Assembly (NCBI GenBank): GCA_038527375.1
Contig: JBCBFU010000012.1
Coordinates: forward strand, 1 to 64,000
Direction of reading: 5' to 3'
From: Shimia_B sp038527375
GTDB lineage: Bacteria; Pseudomonadota; Alphaproteobacteria; Rhodobacterales; Rhodobacteraceae
Length of the DNA: 64,000 bases
Shown: positions 9,939-19,405 of the stretch, in pieces
Position numbering within the stretch: position 1 is the first letter of the stretch
Layout: each line of letters begins with the position of its first letter
Position numbers and translations under genes: made by a program
The notes under the pieces: generated by a model
Databases searched by the model: none
Told to the model about the DNA's origin: nothing
Seen by the model: the letters and a program-made list of their open reading frames with translations, nothing else

Positions 9939-11161
9939 GTCAGTACGATGTCGAGGCGGTCCGCGCCGATTTCCCGATCCTGAGCCGTGAGGTGAATGGC
10001 AAGCCTCTGGTCTATCTGGACAACGGCGCCTCCGCACAGAAGCCGCAGGTCGTGATCGATGCGGTGACGCAGGCGTATTCGCAGGAATATTCCAACGTTC
10101 ACCGGGGCTTGCACTTCCTTTCTAATCTCGCGACCGACAAATACGAGGCCGTGCGCGGCAAGCTCGCGCGCTTTCTGAACGCGCCGTCCGAAGATGAAAT
10201 CGTGTTCTCGACCGGCACGACCGAGGCGATCAACCTCGTCGCCTATGGCTGGGCCATGCCACGCCTCAACGCGGGGGACGAGATCGTGCTGTCGGTGATG
10301 GAGCACCACGCCAATATCGTGCCATGGCATTTCCTGCGCGAACGCATGGGCGTCGTCCTGAAATGGGTGGATGTGGACGCCAATGGCGATCTCGATCCGC
10401 AGGCTGTGATCGACGCGATTGGCCCCAAGACCAAGCTGGTGGCAATCACGCATCTGTCGAACGTGTTGGGCACGGTTGTGGATATCAAAGCGATCACAGC
10501 CGCGGCCCATGACAAAGGCGTGGCCGTCATGGTCGACGGATCACAGGCCGCCGTGCACATGCCCGTCGATGTGACCGATCTGGGTTGTGACTTCTACGCG
10601 GTGACGGGGCACAAGCTCTATGGCCCGTCGGGATCGGGCGGCATCTTTATCAAGCGCGACCGTATGGCTGAAATGCGCCCCTTCATCGGGGGCGGCGACA
10701 TGATCCGCGATGTGCACAAGGACGCGGTCTACTATGCCGACCCGCCCATGAAGTTCGAGGCCGGCACCCCCGGGATCGTTCAGCAGATCGGTCTGGGTGT
10801 GGCGCTAGATTACATGACGAACCTCGGCATGGACGCAATTGCCGCCCATGAGCGCGAATTGCGCGACTACGCCCGGGCGCGGCTCGATGGGCTGAACTGG
10901 CTGACGGTGCAGGGCAAAAGCGCGACCAAAGCCGCTATATTCTCGTTCACGCTCGACGGGGCGGCCCATGCCCACGACATCTCGACCGTGCTCGACAAAA
11001 AGGGTGTCGCAGTGCGTGCAGGGCAGCATTGCGCGCAGCCGTTGATGGAACACATGGGCGTGCCCGCGACCTGCCGCGCGTCCTTTGGCCTCTATAACAC
11101 CAAGGCCGAGGTCGATGTGCTGATTGACGCGTTGGAGCTGTGCCACGATCTCTTTGCATGA
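9935..11161 (+). CDS. sufS: SufS, group II cysteine desulfurase
   Basis: PLP-dependent desulfurase supplying persulfide sulfur to SufBCD, usually through SufE or SufU. In 408 residues I see the opening VRADFPILSREVNGKPLVYLDN, MEHHANIVPWH with the PLP-stacking His, the Schiff-base Lys227 (VTGHKLYGPSG), the RAGQHCAQPLMEHMG loop with catalytic Cys366, and CRASFGLYNT. This is clearly the SufS rather than the IscS group. It ends the operon: no sufA, sufE or sufT follows, unlike many relatives where sufT and sufA are downstream. A small secreted protein follows after 73 bases. Confidence 0.96.
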   Translation: MSQYDVEAVRADFPILSREVNGKPLVYLDNGASAQKPQVVIDAVTQAYSQEYSNVHRGLHFLSNLATDKYEAVRGKLARFLNAPSEDEIVFSTGTTEAINLVAYGWAMPRLNAGDEIVLSVMEHHANIVPWHFLRERMGVVLKWVDVDANGDLDPQAVIDAIGPKTKLVAITHLSNVLGTVVDIKAITAAAHDKGVAVMVDGSQAAVHMPVDVTDLGCDFYAVTGHKLYGPSGSGGIFIKRDRMAEMRPFIGGGDMIRDVHKDAVYYADPPMKFEAGTPGIVQQIGLGVALDYMTNLGMDAIAAHERELRDYARARLDGLNWLTVQGKSATKAAIFSFTLDGAAHAHDISTVLDKKGVAVRAGQHCAQPLMEHMGVPATCRASFGLYNTKAEVDVLIDALELCHDLFA

Positions 11162-11234
11162 GGCTGGCGGAAACTTCTTGCCATAAACGGGAACATGGCC
11201 CTAGGCTTTCCCCAAATACGAAAGGGGATAGCTT

Positions 11235-11498
11235 ATGAATTTTCGCAATATTGCAGGTGCGGCGATGGTTGTCGCGTTGGCAGCATCTTCGCCGGTGTCG
11301 GCTGGTGGGATGTTGGTAGGCAAACCGTCGCCCGCGACCACGGAGGATGGGCCAGATGCCGGCGTCATTCTTGGCGTGATTGTGCTGGGGGTTATCTTCT
11401 CCTCGATCTTTGGCGGCGCCGCCGGTGGCTCCACGAAATCGGCGCCCAGCACTGAGGCACCAAGCACGGGCGAAGGCACGATTCTGCAAAAGTTCTGA
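11235..11498 (+). CDS. Small exported or membrane-anchored protein (87 aa)
   Basis: Unrecognised. It has an N-terminal signal-peptide-like stretch (MNFRNIAGAAMVVALAAS, then PVSAGG), a second hydrophobic segment (GVILGVIVLGVIFSSIFGG, about 43-61) and a Ser/Thr/Pro/Gly-rich tail. ATG at 11235 follows AAAGGGGA by eight bases. It probably sits in or on the inner membrane with the low-complexity tail exposed. It could be read from the suf promoter, since no terminator is visible in the 73-base gap, and it ends two bases before the convergent hydroxylase gene. Confidence 0.68.
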   Translation: MNFRNIAGAAMVVALAASSPVSAGGMLVGKPSPATTEDGPDAGVILGVIVLGVIFSSIFGGAAGGSTKSAPSTEAPSTGEGTILQKF

Positions 11499-11500
11499 GG

Positions 11501-12415
11501 TTAGGCGCGCCGCGTCGCAATCCGCCACATGCGCTGCAACGGGTTCCACAAAGCCGTCCAAAGCGAATGGGTCATCAGCGGCGCGTCTTCGGGCGCATCC
11601 AAACCTATGCGGATGTCTTCCCGGCCCTCGGGGATGTAGAGAGTTCCGAACATCCAGTCCCAGATAGCCAAGAACTGGCCGAAATTCTTGTTGAAATGCC
11701 GGGGTTCAACCGAGTGGTGGATCTGGTGCTGCGCGGGTGAGATAAAGACGTGCTCCATCACCCGCCCGTACCTTACCCAGATGTGGCTGTGGTGAAAGTT
11801 CAGCATCAAGAGTGCGGTCACTGAAAAGAACACGTTAACGCCCGCGATCTGCGCAACCGTGAATCCGGGATCGAGCGCGCCGATCAGCAATCCCTGGCCA
11901 AGCCCGACAAGCAGCGAGAGGCTGATCGCCGTGACTACCCCGCCAAGTGGATGTTGCCGGTAGGCTGAAAAGGGTGTCATCACCTCGGCCGAGTGGTGCA
12001 CGGCATGGATCGGCCAGATCAGTTTGACTTGATGCAGTATCCGGTGCGCCCAATACAGCGCCAGATCACCCCAAAGGAAAAGGATCAACGCCAAGAGCAA
12101 GGGGGAGGAGACAAGCACCACACCGCCAGAGGTCCATTGCGCCACTTGCGTGGCAACAGCAGTGGTAAAGAACACGCGCCCGAACAGGTTGAAGAACGTC
12201 ATCAACCGGCCAATTGCAAAAAGCTTAAGATCCAACCAATGGGATTTGTGCGTATAGATCGCCTTTGGCGTGGCCCAGGCCCAGAACCCGATGCGGTTGG
12301 ATTGCAGCCGGTACAGCACCCACGCGATTGGGATGCACACCAACAGATATTCCGGCGCAACCAGAACGTCGCTGCCAAAGAACGCCGCATAAAGCTGAAG
12401 AAGCCAATCCTGCAT
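11501..12415 (-). CDS. Fatty acid hydroxylase / sterol desaturase family membrane protein
   Basis: A 304-residue integral membrane di-iron enzyme. The three histidine clusters that bind iron are present: HRILH (124-128), HAVHH (137-141) and HQIHH (230-234), with an extra HHSH at 208-211. Hydrophobic segments flank them (PEYLLVCIPIAWVLY, LLLALILFLWGDLALYW and others). The family hydroxylates or desaturates lipid chains or sterol- and carotenoid-like substrates; the substrate here cannot be read from sequence. Adjacent genes give no pathway hint. Start ATG at 12415; it is convergent with the small secreted protein. Confidence 0.9.
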   Translation of the reverse strand: MQDWLLQLYAAFFGSDVLVAPEYLLVCIPIAWVLYRLQSNRIGFWAWATPKAIYTHKSHWLDLKLFAIGRLMTFFNLFGRVFFTTAVATQVAQWTSGGVVLVSSPLLLALILFLWGDLALYWAHRILHQVKLIWPIHAVHHSAEVMTPFSAYRQHPLGGVVTAISLSLLVGLGQGLLIGALDPGFTVAQIAGVNVFFSVTALLMLNFHHSHIWVRYGRVMEHVFISPAQHQIHHSVEPRHFNKNFGQFLAIWDWMFGTLYIPEGREDIRIGLDAPEDAPLMTHSLWTALWNPLQRMWRIATRRA

Positions 12416-12501
12416 GCACTTAGTTTTTCCGACGCGCGCTGCCAGTCAAGCTGAAAATGCGTTGCAGGGGCCGGGGCGGGGGCGTATAGGCTCCTGGACG
12501 T

Positions 12502-12578
<77 letters not shown>

Positions 12579-12592
12579 ATATCCCGAAAATG

Positions 12593-15514
12593 CTAGAAAT
12601 AGGTCAGGTCGTCTTCGTCCAGATCGCCGGCGTCTTCGATCAGCACGCTCCAGGCCGCGTTTTGATCTGACAGCAGCAGGGCGTCGTTCCCGTCGCCTTG
12701 GCCGAGCAACAGGGTGATGATCTCTTCCTCGTTCATCAGACGCACGGCCAGCGTGTCACCCGCACTGTAGTCGGTGATCGTTGTCTGGCCGTCTTCGCCG
12801 GTGGCCGCCTCGAACCGGTCGGAGCCGTCGCCGCCGGTCAGGGTATTGGTCCCACCGCCTGCGACCAGCGTGTCGTCGCCATCGCCGCCGATCAGCGTGT
12901 CGGCGCCGTCCCCGGCCAACAACTTGTCATCGCCGTCGCCGCCGCGCAGGTCATCATCGCCGCCACCGCCGGCAAGGCGGTCGTTGCCCGTGCCACCAAA
13001 CATGGCGTCATTGCCCCATCCGCCGATCATCATGTCATCGCCGGAATTGCCGAACATCGTGTCGTCGCCCGTGCCGCCAAAGACGCGGTCCGCGCCTGCG
13101 CCGCCCGTCATGTCGTCATTGCCGCTGCCACCGAGGATGCGGTCATCGCCGTTGCCGCCACCCAGCGTGTCCCAGCCGGAATTGCCGGCCACACGGTCGT
13201 CGCCATTGCCGCCTTCGACCACGTCGTTGCCTTGGTCGCCACGCAGGTTGTCGTCGCCATCGAGGCCAAGGATGCGGTCATCGCCCGCAAGCCCGGCGAT
13301 CGTGTCGTCGTCCAACGTGCCCACGAGTGTGTCGTCTTGGGGCGTGGGCTCAGGATCGCCCGCGACCAGTTCGATTCCGGTGAAATCGGTGGTTTGCCCG
13401 GTTGCGATGCCGTCTTCGTCGAGGAAGCTGATCGTGCCGGATGTTGCATCGTCATAGGTGACGTCAAAGCCGCGACCCGACAGGCGCAGGATGTCGTCGC
13501 CCGATCCGCCCACAACGAGGTCGAGCACGGCGGCATCCGACAGGAAGATCACGTCATCGCCCGCGCCGCCATCGACGCGGCCCACGCTGGCCTGTTCGGT
13601 GACGCTAATCTCGTCATTGCCGTCGCCTGCGCGGATCAGGTCGCCCACGACGGCCTTGCCTGCGATGGTGATGCGGTCGTCGCCACCCCGCGTGTCGATG
13701 TCGTCGGTGACTTGGGCCACGTCCTCCATGCGGATCACGTCATTGCCGTCATCGGTGCGGATATCGTCGCCCACGACAGCGGTGCCCGACAGATCGACGA
13801 CCTCGTTATCGTCGCCGCGACCCATGTCGATGTCCCACCGGGTCTGGCCCGAGGACATGAGGACCTTGTCCGCACCGTCGCCTGCGTTGATCTTGCCGCC
13901 GATGTCCGAACCGCCCGTCACGGTGATCGTGTCATCGCCGTCGCCGCCATCGACATCGCCTGCGACGTCGAGCGCCGCGACCTCCAGATCGTCGCCTTGC
14001 CACGTGCCTTCCACGAGGCTCGTGAAGGTCAGGGACCGGTCGGCAACCACAAAGGGGTCGTCCTGGATCGTGTCGATATCGGTCGTGCGCAGAATGACAT
14101 CGGACAGCGACGCATCACGCACCTCGGCCAGGATGTCCGCACCGATGCGCGGGTCGAGATCGCCGAACGTTTCGTCCGCCGCCGCGGTCCGGTGGAATTG
14201 CTCGGACAGGATATGGGTGAAGAGGGGGCCAGACTGCGTCCCGTCGATCTTGTCCTCGGCCAGCCCGCCAACCCAGAGGTCGACGTCAAAGACCGTGTCA
14301 TATACCGCCGCCAGATCGGCCTCGATCGCGGGGTCGCTGGTGATGATGCTGAAATCATCGGGGTCAATCGTGTCGGGGTCGATATCGCCCAACAATTGCG
14401 CCCGCACATCGACATAAGACCCCAGCCCGTGGTCGGCCCCGCGCACGAGGTTCAGCGCAGGGAGCGAAAAGCCACCCACACCTTCGGGCGTCGCGAGGAA
14501 GAAGTTCAGGTCATCGACGACCTTGGTGTCCAGCTCCTGCGCGTGTTCCGCCGCCTGCCCCCGGAGCAGGCTGTCAATCCCGTCTTCCTTGACCGCGTCC
14601 GGGTTAAAGAAGTTGTCGAGAAGGGCGAGGTGGCCGTCCTCGAACACGCTGCCATCCTCATTCAGGCGCGGCATGTGGCCCGAGACAAGCGTGTGCCCAA
14701 ACCGGAAGGCCGCCGTCGAAAACTCGAGGCTGACCTGACCGACCGCGTCAGGGTCGTGGTCCACGTCATCCACGTCTTGCGGAGCGGCCCCGCCGATCAG
14801 ATGTGGCAGCCATTCTTCATAGGTGATCTTCTGAAGTTCGTATTCGACGATGGAGCGCGCGGCCTCGAACAGCTCTTGGTCATCCCAATCGGGGTTTTCC
14901 TCGGCCAGCCGGTCGGCCCAGTAGTTGTGTTCGCGCGCGAAAAGCGTGTGCAGCGACAAGAGGTTGGGGTTCTCGTTGGCGCGGACATCGCCCGCCAGAT
15001 AAACCGCGTCCTCGCCGCCGGACTCACCGGCCATGATCTGATCTTCGGTGGTCAGGGGCAGAAGGCCATGGGTGCTGGTCGGGTCGTCCGACATAGTCAG
15101 CTTGCCGCCCTCAAAGCTGCGCACCTCGGCCTCGCGCGTTTCTTCGCTGCCGTAGATCTGGCTGCCGTCGATCTGCCACGTGATGCCGTTGCCGTATTCG
15201 CGCGGGCCGTCCACGCCGGTGCCATCCATGGGGGTCGACCGCGCGACGTCGTGATCCATTCCGTCCACGTCGATGAATTCGCTGTCGCTTTCACGGGTCA
15301 GCGTCAGGTCATGGTCAAGGAATTGCCCCCACGTGGTGAACAGGGTCGACAGGTTCTGTGAATTGGGGATGTCGCCGTCCTGATCAAAGAGCGTCCGGGC
15401 GACGGTCATTGGATCGGTCGTTTCGTACAATTCGCCAAGCCCATCGGCATAACGGGCTTCGGTCAGTCGAGGCATCTCCTCGAGCTGCGCGAGAAATGGA
15501 CACGCGGACGCCAT
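12593..15514 (-). CDS. Animal-type haem peroxidase with C-terminal RTX calcium-binding repeats
   Basis: A 973-residue protein predicted to be secreted. Residues about 20-490 form a peroxidase of the animal haem peroxidase (peroxinectin/myeloperoxidase-like) superfamily. The distal His is in GQFLDHDLT (His68, beside a calcium-binding Asp), the distal Arg in FAREHNYWA (194-197), and the proximal haem His in FRFGHTLVSGH (His274). Residues 520-680 are Asp-rich beta repeats, and 735-900 carry RTX nonapeptides (GGxGxDxUx) ending in a short acidic tail, the usual type I secretion layout. No HlyB/HlyD genes are nearby. ATG at 15514 follows GAGGGG; a GTG at 15559 is less likely. Expected role: oxidising halides or phenolics outside the cell. 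Confidence 0.92.
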   Translation of the reverse strand: MASACPFLAQLEEMPRLTEARYADGLGELYETTDPMTVARTLFDQDGDIPNSQNLSTLFTTWGQFLDHDLTLTRESDSEFIDVDGMDHDVARSTPMDGTGVDGPREYGNGITWQIDGSQIYGSEETREAEVRSFEGGKLTMSDDPTSTHGLLPLTTEDQIMAGESGGEDAVYLAGDVRANENPNLLSLHTLFAREHNYWADRLAEENPDWDDQELFEAARSIVEYELQKITYEEWLPHLIGGAAPQDVDDVDHDPDAVGQVSLEFSTAAFRFGHTLVSGHMPRLNEDGSVFEDGHLALLDNFFNPDAVKEDGIDSLLRGQAAEHAQELDTKVVDDLNFFLATPEGVGGFSLPALNLVRGADHGLGSYVDVRAQLLGDIDPDTIDPDDFSIITSDPAIEADLAAVYDTVFDVDLWVGGLAEDKIDGTQSGPLFTHILSEQFHRTAAADETFGDLDPRIGADILAEVRDASLSDVILRTTDIDTIQDDPFVVADRSLTFTSLVEGTWQGDDLEVAALDVAGDVDGGDGDDTITVTGGSDIGGKINAGDGADKVLMSSGQTRWDIDMGRGDDNEVVDLSGTAVVGDDIRTDDGNDVIRMEDVAQVTDDIDTRGGDDRITIAGKAVVGDLIRAGDGNDEISVTEQASVGRVDGGAGDDVIFLSDAAVLDLVVGGSGDDILRLSGRGFDVTYDDATSGTISFLDEDGIATGQTTDFTGIELVAGDPEPTPQDDTLVGTLDDDTIAGLAGDDRILGLDGDDNLRGDQGNDVVEGGNGDDRVAGNSGWDTLGGGNGDDRILGGSGNDDMTGGAGADRVFGGTGDDTMFGNSGDDMMIGGWGNDAMFGGTGNDRLAGGGGDDDLRGGDGDDKLLAGDGADTLIGGDGDDTLVAGGGTNTLTGGDGSDRFEAATGEDGQTTITDYSAGDTLAVRLMNEEEIITLLLGQGDGNDALLLSDQNAAWSVLIEDAGDLDEDDLTYF

Positions 15515-15622
15515 ATAGAACCCCTCACAAGGCACATTAAATCCGTGCCCCCACACCACGCGTAGTCATGCCGCGCTGCCGCGATTCCGTCAAATTTTCG
15601 TGAGAATTGGGCAGTAAAATTC

Positions 15623-15648
15623 AAAAAGGCCACACCAATGGTGCAGCC
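15623..15648 (-). terminator. Rho-independent terminator after the DUF882 gene
   Basis: On the minus strand GGCTGCACC-ATT-GGTGTGGCC pairs over nine positions (two G-T wobbles) and is followed at once by TTTTT. It lies 36 bases past the end of the DUF882 gene, separating it from the peroxidase gene. Confidence 0.8.
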
Positions 15649-15683
15649 CTCAGATCATTGTTCAAAGTTTGGAAACGGGTGCC

Positions 15684-16253
15684 TTAGCGGCCCCAGGTGC
15701 GCACCGTGCCGCAATCGACGTGCACAAAGTTCGATCCCGAATAACGACCAACACCCCCGGCCGAACAGGACGCGGCAGCGCGCGAAATCTGGCTGACAGA
15801 GCGGCCATTCATCCGCAGATCCGATGCCTTGCCTTCCATGTGCAGCGACCGTTTCGCCACGCCCGACGACCGCGCACGCAACATCGCGTTGGTCTGCGGC
15901 GTCCGGTAGCCCGACAACAGCATGAAGGGGTTGTCGGTATCCAGAAGGTTGCGGGTCGCGGTGATGATGTCCACCGTCCGCGTATCCATGTTGGTCGCCT
16001 TGTCCTGACGCCAATCGCGCATGAAATAGTTCACCTCTTTCAGCGCCTCGGAGATGTATTTGCCTTCGATCCAGTAGATCATGTCGATGTGTTCACCGGT
16101 CCGGCCGGAATACATCTTGATGCGCCGCACGTCGCCCGCGCCGCGCAGGAAACCCGCTGCGTTGGAGTAGGTGGGTGCCGCAACCAAAGCGGTTGCCGCG
16201 AATGCCTGTAGTAATCCGCGCCGCGTGAAGCGGCTGCCCGATGATGCTGTCAT
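15684..16253 (-). CDS. DUF882 / YcbK-like peptidase M15-type envelope protein with Tat signal
   Basis: A 189-residue exported protein. The N-terminus has a twin-arginine signal (SRFTRRGLLQAFAATALVAAP, cut here in two parts: twin Arg at about 11-12, hydrophobic core to about 25), processed near NAAG. The mature part is a D-Ala-D-Ala carboxypeptidase-like zinc fold: SGYRTPQTNAML, SLHMEGKASDLRM (metal His and Asp) and NFVHVDCG (metal His). The family acts on, or near, peptidoglycan. It is divergent from an L,D-transpeptidase, which fits a cell-wall role. ATG at 16253 gives the usual family start. Confidence 0.88.
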   Translation of the reverse strand: MTASSGSRFTRRGLLQAFAATALVAAPTYSNAAGFLRGAGDVRRIKMYSGRTGEHIDMIYWIEGKYISEALKEVNYFMRDWRQDKATNMDTRTVDIITATRNLLDTDNPFMLLSGYRTPQTNAMLRARSSGVAKRSLHMEGKASDLRMNGRSVSQISRAAASCSAGGVGRYSGSNFVHVDCGTVRTWGR

Positions 16254-16573
16254 GGCCCGTACGTCCCGTTTTGTGCACCCCGGACGACGGTCGTTGCCGT
16301 GCCCGGTCATTTCCCCAGATGCACAGGCTCTATGCCACGGAAGCGCGCCCCGCCCAAGAACAGAATCGGTCTGGATCCCAAAACCAGCACGGATGCGCGA
16401 AATTTTGCGCATTTTTCATGCAAGGCCGCATTTTCGCGGGGATCACGCCAAAGCGTGTGCTTTGGGTCACAACCGCTTGCCGCGTGGGTAATGTGGCGAA
16501 AATGTGAATGGACGCGGCCCGCGCGGGACAGGCACGAGAGTAAGATAATCAAAAGACGCTAGTGGGGACTGCA
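16254..16573. other. Divergent intergenic region between two cell-wall genes
   Basis: About 320 bases with no supportable gene. It must hold the promoters of the DUF882 gene (minus) and the L,D-transpeptidase (plus). The one clear structure is the inverted repeat ATGCGC-GAAATTTT-GCGCAT at 16393-16412 followed by TTTT on the plus strand, which looks like a terminator although no plus-strand gene precedes it. No strong promoter hexamers could be picked out. Confidence 0.5.
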
Positions 16574-18184
16574 ATGCTGCCGCGACTGCACACCAATTTC
16601 CTGACGGCCTTGGCCTTTGTCATTTCGACTATTGTTCTTAGCACCTTTGCGGGGGGTGCTGCGGCGCAGTCGACCGCCTTTAAGCAGGCCGTTGCCACGG
16701 CGGCAGCCAGCGATCCGGCAATTGCGGCCTTCTACCAGGACCGCGCGTTCAAACCCATCTGGACCGGACGCGGCAACAAGGACAAGCAGCGGCGCGCAGC
16801 CTTGCTTCAGGCCGTTGGCAAGGCGGGCATGCATGGCCTGCCCAGCGGTCGCTACGACCCCGCACAGATCAAGGCGCGCATGGCCGCGGCCAAAACCCCG
16901 GAAGAGCGTGGCGCGCTTGAGGTCTATCTCTCAGCGACGTTCCTGCAATACGCGCGCGACGTGCAAACCGGTGTTCTGACCCCATCCAAGGTGAGCAGCG
17001 AAATCGTTCGCCAGGTTCCCCTGCGGGATCGCCAGAAAACACTCGTGGCATTTTCCAAATCCTCGGCCAGCGGCTTCATGAAAGTCCTGCCGCCCAAAAG
17101 CGCGGAATACACGCGCCTGATGAAGGAAAAGCTGCGTCTGGAAAAACTGCTCGGCAAGGGCGGTTGGGGCCAGAAGGTCCCGGTCAATTCGCTGAAACCC
17201 GGTGCATCGGGCAATGCGGTTGTCATCCTGCGCAATCGCCTGATCGCGATGGGGTATCTTCAGCGCACGACGACGCAGGCCTATGACGCCAGCATTCAGG
17301 CGGCAGTGCAGCAATTCCAATTGGCCCACGGCCTCGCCACCGACGGTGTGGCGGGACCCGGCACCATGAAAGAGATCAACAAGGACGTGGACACGCGCCT
17401 GACGCAGGTCATCGTCGCGATGGAGCGTGAACGCTGGATCAACCGCCCGCTGGGCGACCGCCATGTGTGGGTCAACCTCACCGATTTCAGCGCCCAGATC
17501 CGGGATAAGGGGCAGGTGACGTTCCAGACCCGGTCGGTGATCGGCGCCACGGATGCCGACCGCCGCAGCCCTGAGTTCTCGGATGTGATGGAGTTCATGG
17601 TCATCAACCCGTCGTGGTACGTGCCACGCTCGATCGCGACCAAGGAATACCTGCCTCTCTTGCGCAACAACCCGAACGCGGTCAGCCATCTGGAGATTAC
17701 GGACAGCCGGGGTCGCAAGGTGAACCGGGGTGCCGTGAATTTCGCGCAATACACGGCGAGCACCTTTCCGTTCAACATGCGCCAACCGCCGTCGCGTGGG
17801 AACGCGCTGGGGCTCGTGAAGTTCATGTTCCCCAACAAATACAACATCTACCTGCACGACACGCCCGCCAAGAACCTGTTCAGCCGCGAGGTGCGCGCGT
17901 TCAGCCACGGGTGTATCCGTCTGAACGACCCGTTCGATTTCGCCTATGCGCTGTTGGCCAAACAGACCTCGGACCCCGAAGGCTTCTTCCAGTCCAAACT
18001 GCGCACGGGTGCCGAGGCGCGCGTGAACCTCAACGAACCGGTGCAAGTCCACCTTGTCTATCGCACGGCCTTCACCAGCCCCGCGGGAAACATGCACTAC
18101 CGGCGTGATGTCTATGGCCGTGACGGGCGCATCTGGTCGGCGTTGCAACGCGAAGGGGTGGCTCTGCGCGCCGTCGCGGGCTAA
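16574..18184 (+). CDS. L,D-transpeptidase (YcbB/LdtD-like) with peptidoglycan-binding domain
   Basis: Cross-links or modifies peptidoglycan in the periplasm through 3-3 transpeptidation. The 536-residue protein has a signal peptide (TALAFVISTIVLSTFAGG, cut near AAAQ), a helical segment, a peptidoglycan-binding type 1 domain around 210-275 (PGASGNAVVILRNRL, VQQFQLAHGLATDGVAGP), and a C-terminal YkuD catalytic domain with the diagnostic motif SHGCIRLND (nucleophile Cys447) and the upstream His in NIYLHDTP. The ATG at 16574 is preceded by GGGGAC; an in-frame GTG at 16562 is possible. It is 58 bases upstream of lpxD and may share a transcript with it. Confidence 0.93.
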   Translation: MLPRLHTNFLTALAFVISTIVLSTFAGGAAAQSTAFKQAVATAAASDPAIAAFYQDRAFKPIWTGRGNKDKQRRAALLQAVGKAGMHGLPSGRYDPAQIKARMAAAKTPEERGALEVYLSATFLQYARDVQTGVLTPSKVSSEIVRQVPLRDRQKTLVAFSKSSASGFMKVLPPKSAEYTRLMKEKLRLEKLLGKGGWGQKVPVNSLKPGASGNAVVILRNRLIAMGYLQRTTTQAYDASIQAAVQQFQLAHGLATDGVAGPGTMKEINKDVDTRLTQVIVAMERERWINRPLGDRHVWVNLTDFSAQIRDKGQVTFQTRSVIGATDADRRSPEFSDVMEFMVINPSWYVPRSIATKEYLPLLRNNPNAVSHLEITDSRGRKVNRGAVNFAQYTASTFPFNMRQPPSRGNALGLVKFMFPNKYNIYLHDTPAKNLFSREVRAFSHGCIRLNDPFDFAYALLAKQTSDPEGFFQSKLRTGAEARVNLNEPVQVHLVYRTAFTSPAGNMHYRRDVYGRDGRIWSALQREGVALRAVAG

Positions 18185-18242
18185 GGCTCGGGCCTTAGCC
18201 GGGGCCGTGCGCCTCGGCATCTGGAGCGGGCCGGAGACGACC

Positions 18243-19349
18243 ATGACGACCACACCGACCCACACCGTGGGAGAGATCGCTGCATCGCTGGGGCTGCAAG
18301 CCTTAGGCGATGCCGATCTGCGCGTGACGCGTCTGGATGAACCGGCATCCGCGGGGCCCGACAGCCTCGCCATGGCGACCAATCCAAAATACGCCGCCGC
18401 ACTCTCTGCCGGACAGGCGCGGGCGGCGATGCTGTGGGACGGCGCCGATTGGCAGGCCTTGGGGCTTGCCGCGGCGATCTGCCCACCCCGCCCGCGTCAC
18501 GCCATGTCGGGCGTCACCGGGATGTTCGACCCCGCATGGCGCGCGGGCAGCGGCATCCACCCGACCGCCCATATCGAAGATACTGCAGATGTGGCCGAGG
18601 ACGCCGTGATCGGCGCGTTCTGCCACATCGCCGCAGGCGCGCGGTTGGGGGCAGGGGCCGTCCTTGGTGCCCATGTCACGATCGGGCCGGGCGCACGGAT
18701 CGGCGCTGGCGCCACGCTCCGCGACGGGGTGCGCATCCTGCATGGCGTCACGGCGGGCGACAACCTGGTGGTTCAGCCCGGTGCGGTGATCGGGGCTGAC
18801 GGGTTTTCCTTTGTCACGCCCGAGCCATCCAATGCCGAAACCGTCCGGGCAAGCCTGGGGACCGACACGCAAGGTGCCGAGCCAGATCAAGCGTGGGCGC
18901 GCATCCATTCGCTGGGCGGCGTGGTGATCGGCGACAACGTGGAAATCGGCGCCAATACCTGCATCGACGCCGGAACCATCCGGGCCACGCGCATCGGGTC
19001 GGGCACCAAGATCGATAACCTCTGCCAGATCGGCCACAACGTCGTCACGGGCGAGGATTGCCTGATCTGCGGGCACGCGGGCATCGCGGGCTCGACCGTG
19101 TTGGGCCGCAACGTGGTGATGGGAGGGCGTGCAGCCACCGTGGACAACATCGTCGTGGGCGACAACGTGGTTCTGGGGGCCAATGCCTTTGTGATGTCGA
19201 ACGTGCCTGCGGGACGCGCGATGCTGGGCTATCCTGCCACGCAAATGTCGCAGCAAATCGAAACCTATAAGGCCCTGCGCCGGCTGCCCCGGCTTCTGCG
19301 CGACGTAGCGGCGTTGAAAAAAAGCGGTTCCAAAGACCCCGGGCAGTGA
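18243..19349 (+). CDS. lpxD: LpxD, UDP-3-O-acylglucosamine N-acyltransferase
   Basis: Adds the N-linked hydroxyacyl chain in lipid A synthesis using acyl-ACP. The 368 residues show a small N-terminal uridine-binding domain, then a left-handed parallel beta helix of hexapeptide repeats (AVIGAFCHIAAGARLGAGAV and onward), the LpxD-type GADGFSFV, and IDNLCQIGHNV with the catalytic His. It is placed with a dedicated ACP and ketoacyl synthase instead of between ompH and fabZ, the classical lpxD site (about 50000 in this window), where it is missing. ATG at 18243 matches the usual LpxD start. Confidence 0.94.
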   Translation: MTTTPTHTVGEIAASLGLQALGDADLRVTRLDEPASAGPDSLAMATNPKYAAALSAGQARAAMLWDGADWQALGLAAAICPPRPRHAMSGVTGMFDPAWRAGSGIHPTAHIEDTADVAEDAVIGAFCHIAAGARLGAGAVLGAHVTIGPGARIGAGATLRDGVRILHGVTAGDNLVVQPGAVIGADGFSFVTPEPSNAETVRASLGTDTQGAEPDQAWARIHSLGGVVIGDNVEIGANTCIDAGTIRATRIGSGTKIDNLCQIGHNVVTGEDCLICGHAGIAGSTVLGRNVVMGGRAATVDNIVVGDNVVLGANAFVMSNVPAGRAMLGYPATQMSQQIETYKALRRLPRLLRDVAALKKSGSKDPGQ

Positions 19350-19405
19350 CTAAATCCCCTCAGACGGGGGACACGACCCCCGCACGACCAAGGGAAGCCC
19401 GTGTC

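Noticed and set aside
12698..15361. An 887-codon plus-strand frame across the peroxidase gene
   Set aside because: Shadow of the Asp/Gly-rich RTX repeats, which read as Ala/Val/His-rich text on the other strand. The peroxidase motifs are on the minus strand.
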